Source: Kappaphycus alvarezii (Eukaryota; Rhodophyta; Florideophyceae; Gigartinales; Solieriaceae). From it: a DNA stretch of 64,000 bases. The notes below the pieces were generated by a model. The model saw only the letters and a list, made by a program, of their open reading frames with translations, was not told where the DNA came from and did not search any database. Each line of letters begins with the position of its first letter. Position 1 is the stretch's first letter. The translations under genes were made by a program, and so were the position numbers. Of the stretch, positions 1 to 9,716 are shown in pieces. The stretch lies in NCBI GenBank assembly GCA_002205965.3, contig NADL03000753.1, positions 62,001 to 126,000 of the forward strand, written 5' to 3'.

Positions 1-617
1 ATCTCGAATAAAGAAATCCGTCTGCGAGTTTGCGAGTCATGCCAGTCTCATTCAAATCGATCGAAAGCGATAGAATGGAGCGTCCAGCGGTAGAAATTAT
101 AATTTTCGCAGGTATTGATTCGTATCCCTGCTCAATTCACTTTCTACATTCCTGCTCAACGCGAATCCTATGAACGCAAAGGGTATATGAGACTCTTTTG
201 CCATTTATAACTTGTCCTTTGTCTTCATTTGGTGTTCTCTGAATCTCTGATCACCTGCCCTAATGATGTCTTCAACATAAGTGCCATTTAGCCGTACGAG
301 TATTTCCCTTTCGATGAGGTAGTAGAGCGTAGGATATAGCTCGCAAGATGTCATGCCTAGTTCAGTACGATGGTGTTCGTCCAGGGTATTGTGCCACATG
401 TCGCCTGCATCACATAGCCTATACCGTGGCCGCAGAAGCTTGAGACATTGGCGAGGTTCTAGATTGAACTCGGGCGCAGGGTCTCGCAGATGAATGTCCC
501 TACCAAGCGGTTTGGAAGCTTGAAGGTATGCTTGTCTCACGTCGGCTGACCACATATTAATTCCGAAGGCTGCTGCCATTGCAAGGAGCAGTCTGACATA
601 TGAAGGACTAATTGTAT
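1..617 (-). pseudogene. copia reverse transcriptase, C-terminal two thirds
   Basis: The protein reads RLLLAMAAAFGINMWSADVRQ, then AYLQA, the copia RT palm around the first catalytic Asp. RPRYRLCDAGDMW follows, corresponding to the usual RPLYGLxDSGDxW, with Gly changed to Arg. After a stop codon (TAA, near 203) the same frame continues into an RT C-terminal stretch. A shifted frame then reads LPLDAPFYRFRSI and LANSRTD, the conserved LPxDAxFxxFRS...MRLAWLANxRPD segment. TGA codons (complement of 37-39 and 52-54) stand where Trp and probably Arg are expected. No YVDD box is readable: the equivalent segment reads YVEDI, so it is probably catalytically dead. Confidence 0.8.
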
Positions 618-619
618 TA

Positions 620-643
620 CAAGGGTTCCTCGAGAACTGCACC
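620..643 (+). repeat. pogo-like element left terminal inverted repeat
   Basis: This 24-nt sequence matches the inverted right end (2677-2701) with about five mismatches and one gap. It starts CA directly after the TA target duplication. Confidence 0.8.
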
Positions 644-956
644 GAAGTGGTGGACCTCCATTTGGTGCAATTAATGTATTGGTGCAATTGCAAAGACTGT
701 ATGGCTACAAGTGTCGGACGATTCAGTTGATTTAACTACCATCACTTCCCATCATCTCATCGAGCGTCAGCTACCTATGGGCACAGCGGGTCTCATCGTG
801 AATCAGGCTCTGAAGGGAACAGAGCGCCCTGTGCAGTGGGGCGGACAGAATGCCTCGCGCTACAGCATACCTCTTGACCATTGCAGTTGCACATAAAGTC
901 TCTTCGCCGGGAAGCACCTGTGGAGATTCAGTCGGCTCTTCCTCATCGTCACTACC

Positions 957-2315
957 TCAGTCAATATGCTCGTCTACCATTTGATTAACCAGAGTGTTGA
1001 GCGAAACAACTTGAGTTCGGTCCTCCTCCCCTGCCATATTCAGGAGCTCGGCTACCGAAATTCGCGAATGAACCGGAATTAAAGCCTCCATTGCGTTCTG
1101 TGCATGTTGGTAATCGGAACGTAAAACATTGAAGTCCGTATTTATTTGGTCAGATTCCATTTTTGTGTACTTCCAATAATTGCTTACGATGGCTGCGTCT
1201 AGTTCTCTCCACTGCATCTCAACCGTTTGCATAGCAGACAGGATGTCCACCTTGTATATTGTACGAAAGTTTCATGAAGCAGGTCTAGCGCACGCTCCAT
1301 CTGAAATGCACGATAACGAAGCTTTATGTCCGCGATGATGCCAGCGTCCAACTGCTGCATTTTGGATGTGGTGTTCGGAGGTATAAATTCCACCCTGACA
1401 TTGGAAAAGTCCGGAATGCTCGAAACACTGCTATGGGCGCTACAGTTATCGATGAGCAGGATTTCCTTCCTGCCTGATGTAGCTGAAATGTATGCGTTGA
1501 ACCGTTGCAACCAGTTAAAGAACAAATCACACGTCATCCATGCCTTCTTGTTGTGGTGATAATCAAGCCGAAGTTCTCGAAGACACAATTCTTCTTGAAT
1601 GCACGTGGACGTGCAGCAGTGCATATAAACAGCGGCTCAATCTTCTCAGATCCGTCCGCATTACAGTAAAAGAGAACTTCAAATATCTCTTTCGCCTTAT
1701 TTCGCCTTGGAAGAGGCTGATGTGCAATAGTTTTGTCTGGTGGCATACTATTGTTTAAGCCGCAGTCATCAGCATTAAACTTGTCTTTCCTCGAATACTA
1801 TGAGATATTTTCTATTAAAGAAGGAAGAGAAAGGGCTGCTGCGTCAGCATCTCCATCCTCTCCGTGAGACTGTACGGTGCGAAGATTCCACCAGCGTTTA
1901 AAGTTTGATACCCATCCGTCAGAAAACTTCAAGTCCACTCGACGATCCTCTGCCACCTGCTCATTGAATTTGTCCTGCAGACGAAAGCTTTTTCGTTTAA
2001 TCAAGCCATGAGAAATGTTAACAAGTCTCGCGTACATATCAAAGTCCTGTTGATAAAGAGCTGTTTCAAGTGCTTGGCCTCTCCCATTTCTAGCTCGTAC
2101 CCTATTGTCAGCTCGTCGCCGTAAATTTGGTGGAGTGGCGGGGCTGGATTGCGAAGGATGCGTGTGATTGTAGATCGGTTCGGCTTCTGTGGAATGTGAA
2201 ACGTCTACTGCACCCAGCTGGCAACGTCTCCCCGGTTGCAGGCTAATGTGCACTGTTTCTCAGCCTTGGCAACAATCTGGCGCTTCTTTCGATAGTTGAG
2301 GGAGACGTTAGTCAT
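957..2315 (-). pseudogene. pogo/Tigger-family transposase (HTH + CENP-B-like HTH + DDE_1), frameshifted
   Basis: An ATG at 2315 opens MTNVSLNYRKKRQIVAKAEK, an N-terminal psq-type helix-turn-helix start, ended by a TAG. The next part contains ALYQQDFDMYARLVN, then FSDGWVSNFKRWWNLRT and HGEDGDADAA, the CENP-B/Tc5-type second HTH. The catalytic domain follows: FNADDCGLN (first Asp), NADGSEKIEPLFI, KAWMTCDLFFNWL, ILLIDNCSAH (second Asp), then FIPPNTTSKMQQLDAGII (third Asp). There are 33 residues between Asp2 and Asp3, consistent with the pogo DDD type. At least three frameshifts break it. A normal member is about 450-550 aa, and the fragments together cover most of that length. It is non-functional as written. 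Confidence 0.88.
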
Positions 2316-2676
2316 ATTGAAGCATTTGGTGGTTGATAAAGCAGGAGTGGAGATGTTTCGGGAACCTGAGGTGGTTCCATGGAATCACCCCCGTACTGAA
2401 GCCTCAAACAATTTTAACTCAAACTTCTAACCGTTTTGCACCGTTTTCAAAAAAAGACAGCAATCTAATTGGACCTGCTGAAGGCTTTCATCTCGTTTCA
2501 ACAATTAAAATTTTGTCCGCCTGCAGGAAATTTGCGCAAGAACAAAGGTCCTGAAAGTCAAATCGCGGTGCAATTAACCAGATTTGCACCAATCATTAAA
2601 ATTAGTTCAATTTTGGCGGATGCAAGGACGGTGGATCACAAGTTGGTGCAATTAGCCAATGTTGTAGTTATGTTAG

Positions 2677-2701
2677 GGTGCAATTGTTCGAGAAAACCAT
2701 G
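2677..2701 (-). repeat. pogo-like element right terminal inverted repeat
   Basis: This is the inverse of the left end, ending CATG next to the TA at 2702-2703. GGTGCAATT copies lie at its inner edge and again about 30 and 110 bp inward. Confidence 0.8.
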
Positions 2702-2703
2702 TA

Positions 2704-2790
2704 CTAGTGTGTATCATTAGTTCCTTTCACTTATCCCGATGACCCCCAATTACATATCGTGCTTTTTATTTTGTCTTACTGATAGGTAGT
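2704..2790 (-). pseudogene. copia reverse transcriptase, N-terminal stub on the far side of the pogo insertion
   Basis: The minus strand reads HRDK, a TGA, then KELMIHTS immediately before the TA junction. This corresponds to the copia GHxDKxKxxxIHxSxT segment just N-terminal of RLLLALAA. It therefore belongs to the RT fragment that resumes at 617. Confidence 0.72.
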
Positions 2791-3049
2791 ACAAAGCGTG
2801 CGAGGAGTACATTGGAACCTGCAGGGACATCCTCCTTGAGTACTACACGAAAAGAACCTCTCTTAATGAGGTCTCGTATCTCTTTCAATTTTACCTAATT
2901 CATTTCACCACTTATTGCCCTCTGGTCGTCTGCATCCAACACCTCCGTCTGTATACTGGATCCTCTTGCGGTTGACTGAAGTCTGACATACCGGGAGATA
3001 CGTCTACTAGAAAGCTGTGTGACAGGATCTCCGGTGACTAGTACGGCTT

Positions 3050-3993
3050 CACTTGTATAAGATTAAATGGCTTGTACTCATTCGTTGCATTATCTGTTAT
3101 ATACACAAGCATCTTTCCCACATCCATATGCTCAACTGGGTAGGGCCCGAGCCATTCTCCTATTCGATTGCTCAGGATTTCCCACGACATAATAGAAACA
3201 TATCACAGATTTGGTAAGCTCTGTCACTCGCTGGTGCTTTGCGTGATGAAGCGCACGTTTTAATTTTAATTTCAAGGATGACATTTCGCCTTTCATCTCC
3301 TTGCGATCAGTTTCAGCCAAATATGCCTCTTAGATTGCGCCGGTCGATCATCTGTAGGTTCCGATTGTGTGGTGACTCGCGGGTACTCACCGAGTACAAG
3401 GCCCAAGGTAAGAGCTATTCAGGACCTAATGTGTCGTTCATCGCCATAGCTGCACATGATAGGGCGATGCGCTTGAATATTTTCGGTCTAGCTGTAGCGA
3501 TCTTTCGGTAGATGTTGCTTAACGGTCCATATTACCTCTACGCGTGTACAAGACTTTAATGCGCTTCTACTCCCGTATGATCAACCCGAATGTCCTAGAA
3601 ATGTGCCAAGTGTATGAATTGATCACTGAATTTCGATCCTTGTTCTGTTAAGATTGTGTCAGGGAACCCTGTGTATACTGCTTCCCAACAGAGAAGGAAA
3701 GCTTCCCAAACATGCTTCGTACTGGTAAATGGTAGAAATCATGGGGCATTGAAATGTGTAGCTTCATTATCTACATGAAATATAGGCTCATTACCTAAAT
3801 ACATGACATCCATAAGAACGCGTTCATTAAAACGAAGAACCTCACTTCCCATAGTGACATGGAATCGATATGGGCCTGGATTGATCCGCTGACATGGATC
3901 GCAACGCTTGGTAATGTCTTCCAATGTGCGTCTCGTTTCGGTTGTATCGGGTTCTGGACGGTATTTCTTAATCAGGTTGAACAGCTTAGACAC
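3050..3993 (-). pseudogene. copia integrase, frameshifted
   Basis: The N-terminal part reads DITKRCDPCQRINPGPYRF, the CxxC half of the zinc-binding module. NERVLMDVMYLGNEPIFH carries the first catalytic Asp. Farther on, GFPDTILTEQGSKFSDQF corresponds to the usual DTILTDQGSxF; the second catalytic Asp (codon complement 3643-3645) is Glu. A C-terminal part reads SVICFYYVVGNPEQSNRRM and then WLGPYPVEHM, typical of the integrase-RT linker. Several stops and frame changes separate the pieces, so this is an inactive remnant. Confidence 0.72.
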
Positions 3994-4131
3994 GCTCGGA
4001 TGAAAGAAATTACGGTGTAGCTTATCTAGCTACGCTCTTGTGAAATGGACACGAGGGGTAATCTTCATCCCTGAATATAGATGATTGCTTCGGGATCTCA
4101 TAGTCGGAAAATACCACTGATATATCAATAC

Positions 4132-4480
4132 TTACTTTCCATCCTTGGTCTTCTTCATTACTCGTTTCGCTAATCGGTTCGATATTAGCCATGGTGTTAG
4201 GCCTTCTTGGTAAATTACGTCCATCCCGAGCAAAGCTGGTATGTCAGCTTGTAAAACATCAAGTCCAATACTAATACTTCGTGCACCTGGAGGTGTATCG
4301 AGTTCTATCCGGACTGTCCCCAATCACTTGAATGTAATATCAGCAAAACGGAAGTGTTGTTTTGACGCTCCTACTCTCATATCTTATATACCATTTTCAT
4401 TGCACACTCAGGTTAGTTCTTTGCGTCCAATAACTGAAAGTGTAGCTCCTGTGTCTATACATAACCCTGTTACCTTCTGA
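4132..4480 (-). pseudogene. copia aspartic protease
   Basis: The minus strand reads CIDTGATLSVIGRKEL; its DTG active-site triplet is at complement 4447-4455 and is intact. About 75 codons later comes DIPALLGMDVI, the flap/ALLGMD motif of retroviral-type proteases. Two stops lie in between. Gag lies just upstream and integrase downstream, which fits the copia order. Confidence 0.68.
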
Positions 4481-4714
4481 GCTCTGGCCCTTCGCATTTC
4501 CTTGGCAAGGTCGGTTGTACATACATACTTCATATCGATAAGAGCTTTGTTAGGGTTCTCATTATTAGGGCGACGCGGAGTGGTCCTTAGTACCCCGCGT
4601 CGCCCGTACGAAAACCCTTGTTTTCAGACAGAGCGGCATGCATCTTGTTCACATACATGCCTAGTTCAATGGTATCCGTCTTTTCATTCCCCTCGTCTTC
4701 CTTTTATCCGTTCA

Positions 4715-5134
4715 TTAAGGCCGCAAACGTATCCGCAGCGTCATCCGCACCGTACTCGTTTGCACAGTATCCTCATCCTGAAGGTCTCTTTCGTAATCTA
4801 TGATTTGCTCAGCGAAAATCTGGATCTCAGGCACTCCATGTCGGAGACGATATTCTGTGTGCTCTCTCGCTGTATTCTCTGCACATTTATGACCTTTGGT
4901 CCAATGTTCGCCACATCTCACGCATTCACCACGTCTGCGGGCATCCATGAAAGCCTTATCATAGTATCTGAGATCCTTGGTTTGCGGTAAGGTCTTCCGT
5001 TTATAGCCCTTCCCATCCTTCCAGTCGACGTGTTGGAGTTTACGTGCATACCTCATCATGTGCGTATTGGGATCTGCGTTGTTGCGAAATTGGTTTCGTG
5101 ATAAAGGCATCTTGAGGATGGAAACCGTGAACAA
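4715..5134 (-). pseudogene. copia gag-like region with an atypical zinc knuckle
   Basis: A basic region is followed by the motif CVRCGEHWTKGHKC, whose spacing is C-x2-C-x7-H-x-C rather than the classical CX2CX4HX4C. An acidic and Thr/Arg tail follows. Position (first in the minus-strand order) and the knuckle support a nucleocapsid role. The start is uncertain; the listed end is only the limit of the open frame. Confidence 0.5.
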
Positions 5135-5397
5135 AAGATATCTGCGATGCGAATCCGGATTGTTGTGGGACGCAGGTAACTAGTGTAACAACCGATAACA
5201 CGTACTATCGCGTTATTAGTGCTGTTGCGTTGCGGAAGAGAGTAGATTGATTGGCTAGCGACATGGTAGCTATAAATTTTACCGGTAAAGAGAGTAAAAG
5301 GATGCCCAAGGCGACGACCGTGCGGCAGATAGCAGCGACCTTCGTCTAGCGGTTATAGTAGTCCTTTTCTTTTCTGCATCACTTCTCCTCTAGTACC
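5135..5397. other. junction between copia gag and the next RT fragment; no gene seen
   Basis: This should contain the copia leader or LTR, but no second LTR copy is in the window to compare with. No coding signal is visible. Confidence 0.4.
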
Positions 5398-6469
5398 GCC
5401 ATCGTGCACCGCACACGGTGCTGCAATATTCGACGGAATGATGGAGCGTGGCGTCCGAAAGTTGGCTGGGGGAGTCCTCGAGTCTGAAATTTTTCCGGAA
5501 ATGCAACTACCTGTCAAATCTAAGGAGGAAAAAAAGATGTCCCTTGGAATAGGATTCACGTCCGCGAAAGATATCGCAGGTGCTGCGTTTCTGGCCTCCA
5601 GTTCAGCATCCAACAAGCTTGCGAAAAGGTTTTGCCAGCCTCCATCAGGAGTCTCACAACATATGAAGACGCCCTGGAGGCTCACTGACTTTGGTCTCAA
5701 TCCTGTTTACAGTCAAGGATTCTTCCGTTCGGTGCCTTTTGCTAAAAAAAACGCCCTCGCAAAAGACACTCATGGAAGCAGTCCACGAGGCTGTGCAAGA
5801 CGGTACACCTCTCGGAGACGCAAGGAGGCAGTCTTTTCGTGCTTCGATGGCGCTACCAAGGGCGCAGAAATGTGCGTACTGTTCCCCGTACCCGGGTCTG
5901 AAGACTAGTATCGACGCCCGTGAATTCTCTACATGGCTTCAATACTACTCTCAAGTACCTGTTTTCGCCCCGGACACACTGTGCCCGAGGAGAAACTGTC
6001 CGGAAACACTTCACTGCTTCGGGATCATCTCCTGCACTGTGTTCAGGGAGGCCACAGAATTCGAAGGCATGACCACCAAGTTCACATGCTTGCCCAGGAC
6101 CTACAGAAGGCTGCTCATCACCACGCCATCGAGCCCAGGGATGGCCTTCATCGTACAAGGCCAGACATCAGGGCAATGGGAAGCACTGGAGGCACGGATT
6201 TCTTCGAAGTCACTTCTGTCAACCCACTCGCGCCATCCGACAGGAGATTGCGCACCTTTAACCCGCTCACATCCCTCAACGCGGCAAAGGCCGCAAAGCA
6301 TAGAAGATATGAATCTTTTATCGCGACCGCCGCCCGAAGCAGGCTCATGTCTATCCCTATATCCACCCTCATTGGCTGGAACCTAGACGCCTACGCAGTG
6401 CTAACCGACGTGGCGCGAAACGTGGCTGTTATAACAATGGAGACATACGGGACGGTTCGGGCGGATTAA
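5398..6469 (+). pseudogene. C-terminal part of a non-LTR-type reverse transcriptase with restriction-like endonuclease signature (copy 1)
   Basis: The plus strand reads AAIFDGMMERGVRKLAGGVL, then LGIGFTSAKDIAGAAFLASS, matching the LP..GGLGLRSA...AAYLAS block that follows the RT in these proteins. In a second frame comes GLKTSIDAREFSTWLQYYSQ and VPVFAPDTLCP. A third frame continues LLRDHLLHCVQGGHRIRRHD, HQVHMLAQDLQKAAHH, EP, then RPDI and GGTDFFEVTSVNPLAPS. The HD...E...RPDI...EVTSV series resembles a PD-(D/E)XK (REL) nuclease, as known at the C-terminus of some non-LTR RT proteins. The RT palm itself is absent, so this is a 5'-truncated copy with at least two frameshifts. Confidence 0.65.
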
Positions 6470-7019
6470 ACCCGGAGGCATGCGGTAGCAGCAGTGATGT
6501 CCAATGCATCATGCCTGCTGAAAGGCTTCGAGCCAGACATTTAGGCAAACGAGTAACATTACCCATTATCCGGAACATGTCTCCCAAACACCGGGGGGAT
6601 AGCTGAATCGCACTTTTCAAAAATTAAAGAACCAAATCAATCCCTTCTCCTCTCCTCTTCTCTCAATTTTATGGGCTTATGGGCGGAATTTATATATCCG
6701 AAGGGTTGTGTAGCTGCATAACAGCATTACGCTGTCTTGCAGAGCTCTTTTGTGGACAGCTGTCATTTGATTATCATTTTTGGTGGCATCCTGCCCACTT
6801 TGGACCGATTCAGTTATCGGCCAGGGTATTTCAGAAGTGGCATGCGCTCCTCTCGATGAAGAAGGCCATTGCAAATCAAAGTCGTATCTACGGGCGGGTC
6901 TCACCAGCCTGCATCTACCGCTGTCAATTTTATTTCTCGACTTTTAACCTGGTGGAGTTCGGGAAAAATCCGGAACGGTCCTAAAAAATCTGCGACACGA
7001 AAACCGAGCACAGGGTTAT
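6470..7019. other. gene-less spacer
   Basis: No coding or RNA feature could be supported. The first part may be the 3' untranslated tail of the RT fragment, because a similar tail follows the second copy near 13.75 kb. Confidence 0.5.
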
Positions 7020-7034
7020 GCACTTCCAATCTAC

Positions 7035-7118
7035 TAATTTATACAGTACAGTATACGTGTATATCTGAATGCACGCAATATGTGTACTGCACTGTACTGC
7101 ACTGTACTGTACAGTAGA
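7035..7118. repeat. TACTGTAC-type palindromic microsatellite
   Basis: Overlapping copies of GTACTGTAC, CACTGTACTG and ACTGTACAGT make up this stretch, which ends immediately at the left LTR of gypsy-1. Similar arrays recur at 20.2, 22.6-22.8, 24.9, 25.05 and 25.55 kb. Confidence 0.8.
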
Positions 7119-7516
7119 TGTAGCGGTCGACTCACGGCCACGTGGACATTTCGCTAGTTTCTACGTTTTTTCGTAGCTCAGTTGGTTGTAGATCAGATTC
7201 CCATACAAGTAATGTTGACATTTTAGTTATGGGTAGGTTCGAATACCACCGACTTTGCTCGGCTCTGCCACTCAGCGACGGAGTACCTCGCGTCAGTCGT
7301 GATTAATAGAAGTCGCTCGTTCTGTCGAGTGACGGAGTCACCACGACCGAGAACCTTGCAGTCCGACGGATGACAGGAGTAGCGGAGTAGCGGAGTAGCG
7401 GACGGAGCCGATAAAAGGCGTCGGGATGAGCGCGACCTGAGAAAAGGAAAAAGACAGACACCCTTCCTTTTTGTTCTAAACCCAAAACCCATCTTCCCGG
7501 CACCGCAGCGGTCACA
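7119..7516 (+). repeat. gypsy-1 left LTR
   Basis: This 398-bp repeat is about 94-95% identical to the right LTR by a hand count. It contains a tRNA-like pair of Pol III boxes: TAGCTCAGTTGG at 7174-7185 and GGTTCGAATACC at 7236-7247. It also has an AGTAGCGG 8-bp tandem repeat, three units here against two in the right LTR. Confidence 0.92.
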
Positions 7517-7517
7517 T

Positions 7518-7534
7518 TGGCTTCCCAGGCGGGG
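7518..7534 (+). promoter_or_regulatory. gypsy-1 primer-binding site
   Basis: TGGCTTCCCAGGCGGGG starts one base after the LTR and begins with TGG, the complement of a tRNA CCA end. I cannot assign the tRNA. Confidence 0.6.
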
Positions 7535-7578
7535 TCCTAATTTCTTTCAGTTTCAATTTTCATCAACGATTTGCAAGT

Positions 7579-8139
7579 ATGTCTGACTCATCCTTGTACT
7601 TTGAAGGCTCAGACAAGAGGGCATTGACTACTTTCTTTTTCTACTTCGAAAAAGTCGCAGAGCAAGGTACAGAAGGCAAAAGACGAGCTCGAGCATTGAT
7701 CACCCGTCTCCGAGGCGATGCGCTTTGATTTTACTTCGAAAAATTTACGTTTGGAGGAAATATGACCGAAGAAGGCAAGGACTACAACTTGGTTAAGGAA
7801 GCGCTTCAAAGAGAATACAAGCCAAAAGTCGATTTGATCACGGTAATTGAGCGTGCAGTCGCTTTGAAAATAAACGACATAACGAAAATACCGGAGTTCC
7901 TATTCAAAGCCGAAGAGGTGGACGACAAGGCCAGGTTTTTAGAGGGGCGGAAGCTTTCTTTTCTGACCAAGGCGCCCGCGAGAAATGAAGAACTGAAGAA
8001 CCCAGTGAAAATCCGTGCGCAGTGCTCATTCGAGGACCTGAAGAAGCTTCTTACTGGCTATCAAGAAGCCTTCGTCCTTTTAAGAGTCAAGAATCCGTCA
8101 GCGCTCAATATCGGAAGGTTTGATTTGAAGATAAAGTGA
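7579..8139 (+). pseudogene. gypsy-1 gag (capsid part) with one in-frame stop
   Basis: The ATG at 7579 opens MSDSSLYFEGSDKRALTTFF. The frame runs to a TGA at 8137-8139 and is interrupted only by a TGA at 7726-7728 (between RLRGDAL and FYFEKF). The second part is rich in Lys/Glu, as capsid proteins are, and ends before the zinc-knuckle segment, which lies in another frame. The position after the primer-binding site supports gag. No catalytic motif is expected. Confidence 0.7.
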
Positions 8140-8261
8140 AGTTGAGAAAGGTCGCCCGATAAGAGAAAAAGCAATGGAGGAGAAGATGGACTCCATCACG
8201 AAGCAGTTATCTGAGATGTATCTTATGATGCGTTTGACGAAAACGGGGAAAGACGGTTAGT

Positions 8262-8450
8262 ATGAAGAGTCTTTTTTTCAGGAGGACACTGCCGCGCAAA
8301 GAGGTTTGTGGTTTTTGCGGAAGGCCTGGGCACGATGAGGATGATTGTTTGAAAGAACAGACGCTGAACCATGTCTGTTCTTTCTGTGGAAAGCCCGGGC
8401 ATGAAGAGGCTGACTGCTGGGCCAAGCACGAGAGACCGCGAAGCAACTGA
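8262..8450 (+). pseudogene. gypsy-1 nucleocapsid: two CCHC zinc knuckles
   Basis: Two perfect CX2CX4HX4C knuckles are present: CGFCGRPGHDEDDC (about 8307-8348) and CSFCGKPGHEEADC (about 8376-8417). The frame differs from the upstream gag part, implying at least one frameshift between 8139 and 8262. Nucleocapsid knuckles bind the element's RNA. Confidence 0.85.
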
Positions 8451-8482
8451 AGCAACAACAAGAAAAGAATGACCCACAGAAG

Positions 8483-9449
8483 TTGGCAGTCATGAAGGAG
8501 TCCGATAGCTCCGACGATAACTACGACGATGTGCAGGAGTGGTTGGCAGCGCTCCGCGCAGCCAATGGAGAGCCGTCTCGAAAACGCGGAGGAAATGTAA
8601 GTAGCAACCCGGTTGCCATCGAGAATCTTACCGGTCCTGTTCCAGCACAAGCCCCAATGTCGAGACGCGCAGTCTTGAAGACCGCCGAGACAAAGTCAAA
8701 GAAATCCAAGAAGAAAACTACACGTGCGACTGGTGTGAAATTGTTGGAAACCAGAGACGAGCAATACAATTTTCTTGCAAGTATTGCACAAGCAAACGCT
8801 GGAATAACCATTGGAAAAATTTTGCGTGGTGATGTCAGGACGGCTGCGAGCAAGGCCAAGAACTATTTGGTGGTGGTCCTTGGAGCCATCTGATGGCTGC
8901 AGCGGAGGAGTAGGCCCCAGAGGAGATTATAACCGAGGAGAAGTAGCTAAAAATGGCGGTCACTGAGGTTTCGGGCATCAGAAATGGACTCTGTTCGGCT
9001 CTGGAGCAGTTCCTGATGTGATATCGAAAATGCTGGTCAATTCACTGCACACAAGGCCCACGGAAACGAGAAAAAGAGTCACTTTTGCTAACGGGAGAGA
9101 GGCTCGGATGATTGGAGAGCTCAGATAAGTTTCAATGTCGGTCGGGAACATGACCACCTTGATTGATTTTGTCGTTGTACCTGATTCACCATTAGACCTA
9201 ATCATCGGCCGACCCACGATGAAACGAATGCGAGCATTGTTGGACTTAGATAGAGACGTGGCCATGTTCAAGAACGAGGGGGAGCGCATTTTGATCCCAT
9301 TAGTGGCGGAAAGCGTCATCATTGAATCTGGTCCACTTGCAGAGTTCACAACGGACGAGTCTTCCATCGACGAAGGCGACCAAGCGGATGAAGAGGACAG
9401 CGAAGAATCGGATGACGAATTGGTAATGTGCTTGAGTGAAGAGAAGTAA
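8483..9449 (+). pseudogene. gypsy-1 linker and aspartic protease with substituted active site
   Basis: A basic, Lys-rich linker (8483-8893) precedes the protease. The protease active site reads LFGSGAVPDVISKMLVN: the catalytic Asp of D-S-G is Gly (codon about 8997-8999). After a TAA at 9126-9128 the same frame continues FVVVPDSPLDLIIGRPTMKR, the ILG-type C-terminal motif. A very acidic tail ends at 9449. Loss of the catalytic Asp would abolish proteolysis even if the stop were read through. Confidence 0.75.
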
Positions 9450-9716
9450 CAGAACCTGAGTGAGGAGCAGTCAGAAGCTTTGGACCAATCCACAAGCCAT
9501 CTGGCCGAAGTTCTTTCTAAGAGGTTGAAAGAGATACTTCTCCGAAAGCCATGCGTTATCGCCTTCGAGCTGAGCGACCTTTTACCGACCGACCTTCCCT
9601 TAAAAGCACTCTTTCGATGTAACCAGTAGCAAACCTATTTTTCATCCGTTACGGCGCCTCCCACCAAAGTGGAACGATGTATTGAGGCAGGAGACTGATC
9701 GGATGCTCGAAGCCAG

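Larger units (their letters stand above)
620..2701 (-). mobile_element. pogo/Tigger-like DNA transposon (Tc1/mariner superfamily), complete, inserted in the copia RT
   Basis: Imperfect terminal inverted repeats begin CAAGGGTTCCTCGAGAACTG on the left and CATGGTTTTCTCGAACAATT on the right (read inwards). Both are flanked by TA (618-619 and 2702-2703), the target duplication of Tc1/mariner/pogo elements. If 620-2703 is removed, the copia frame continues across the junction (HTS|NTISPSYVRLLLAMAA). That fixes the boundaries precisely. The element is 2,082 bp and carries one transposase pseudogene on the minus strand. Subterminal copies of GGTGCAATTA occur at both ends. Confidence 0.88.
1..5134 (-). 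mobile_element. Ty1/copia-type LTR retrotransposon, degenerate, truncated by the window edge
   Basis: Read on the minus strand, the domains come in the order gag zinc knuckle (about 4.9 kb), DTG aspartic protease (about 4.45 kb), integrase (3.99-3.05 kb) and reverse transcriptase (2.79 kb to the left edge). Protease-integrase-RT is the Ty1/copia order and excludes Ty3/gypsy. The coding frame is broken by many stops and frameshifts. It is also split by a DNA transposon at 620-2701. I could not define LTRs: the 5' LTR should lie upstream of gag (above about 5.13 kb) and the 3' LTR lies outside the window. Confidence 0.8.
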
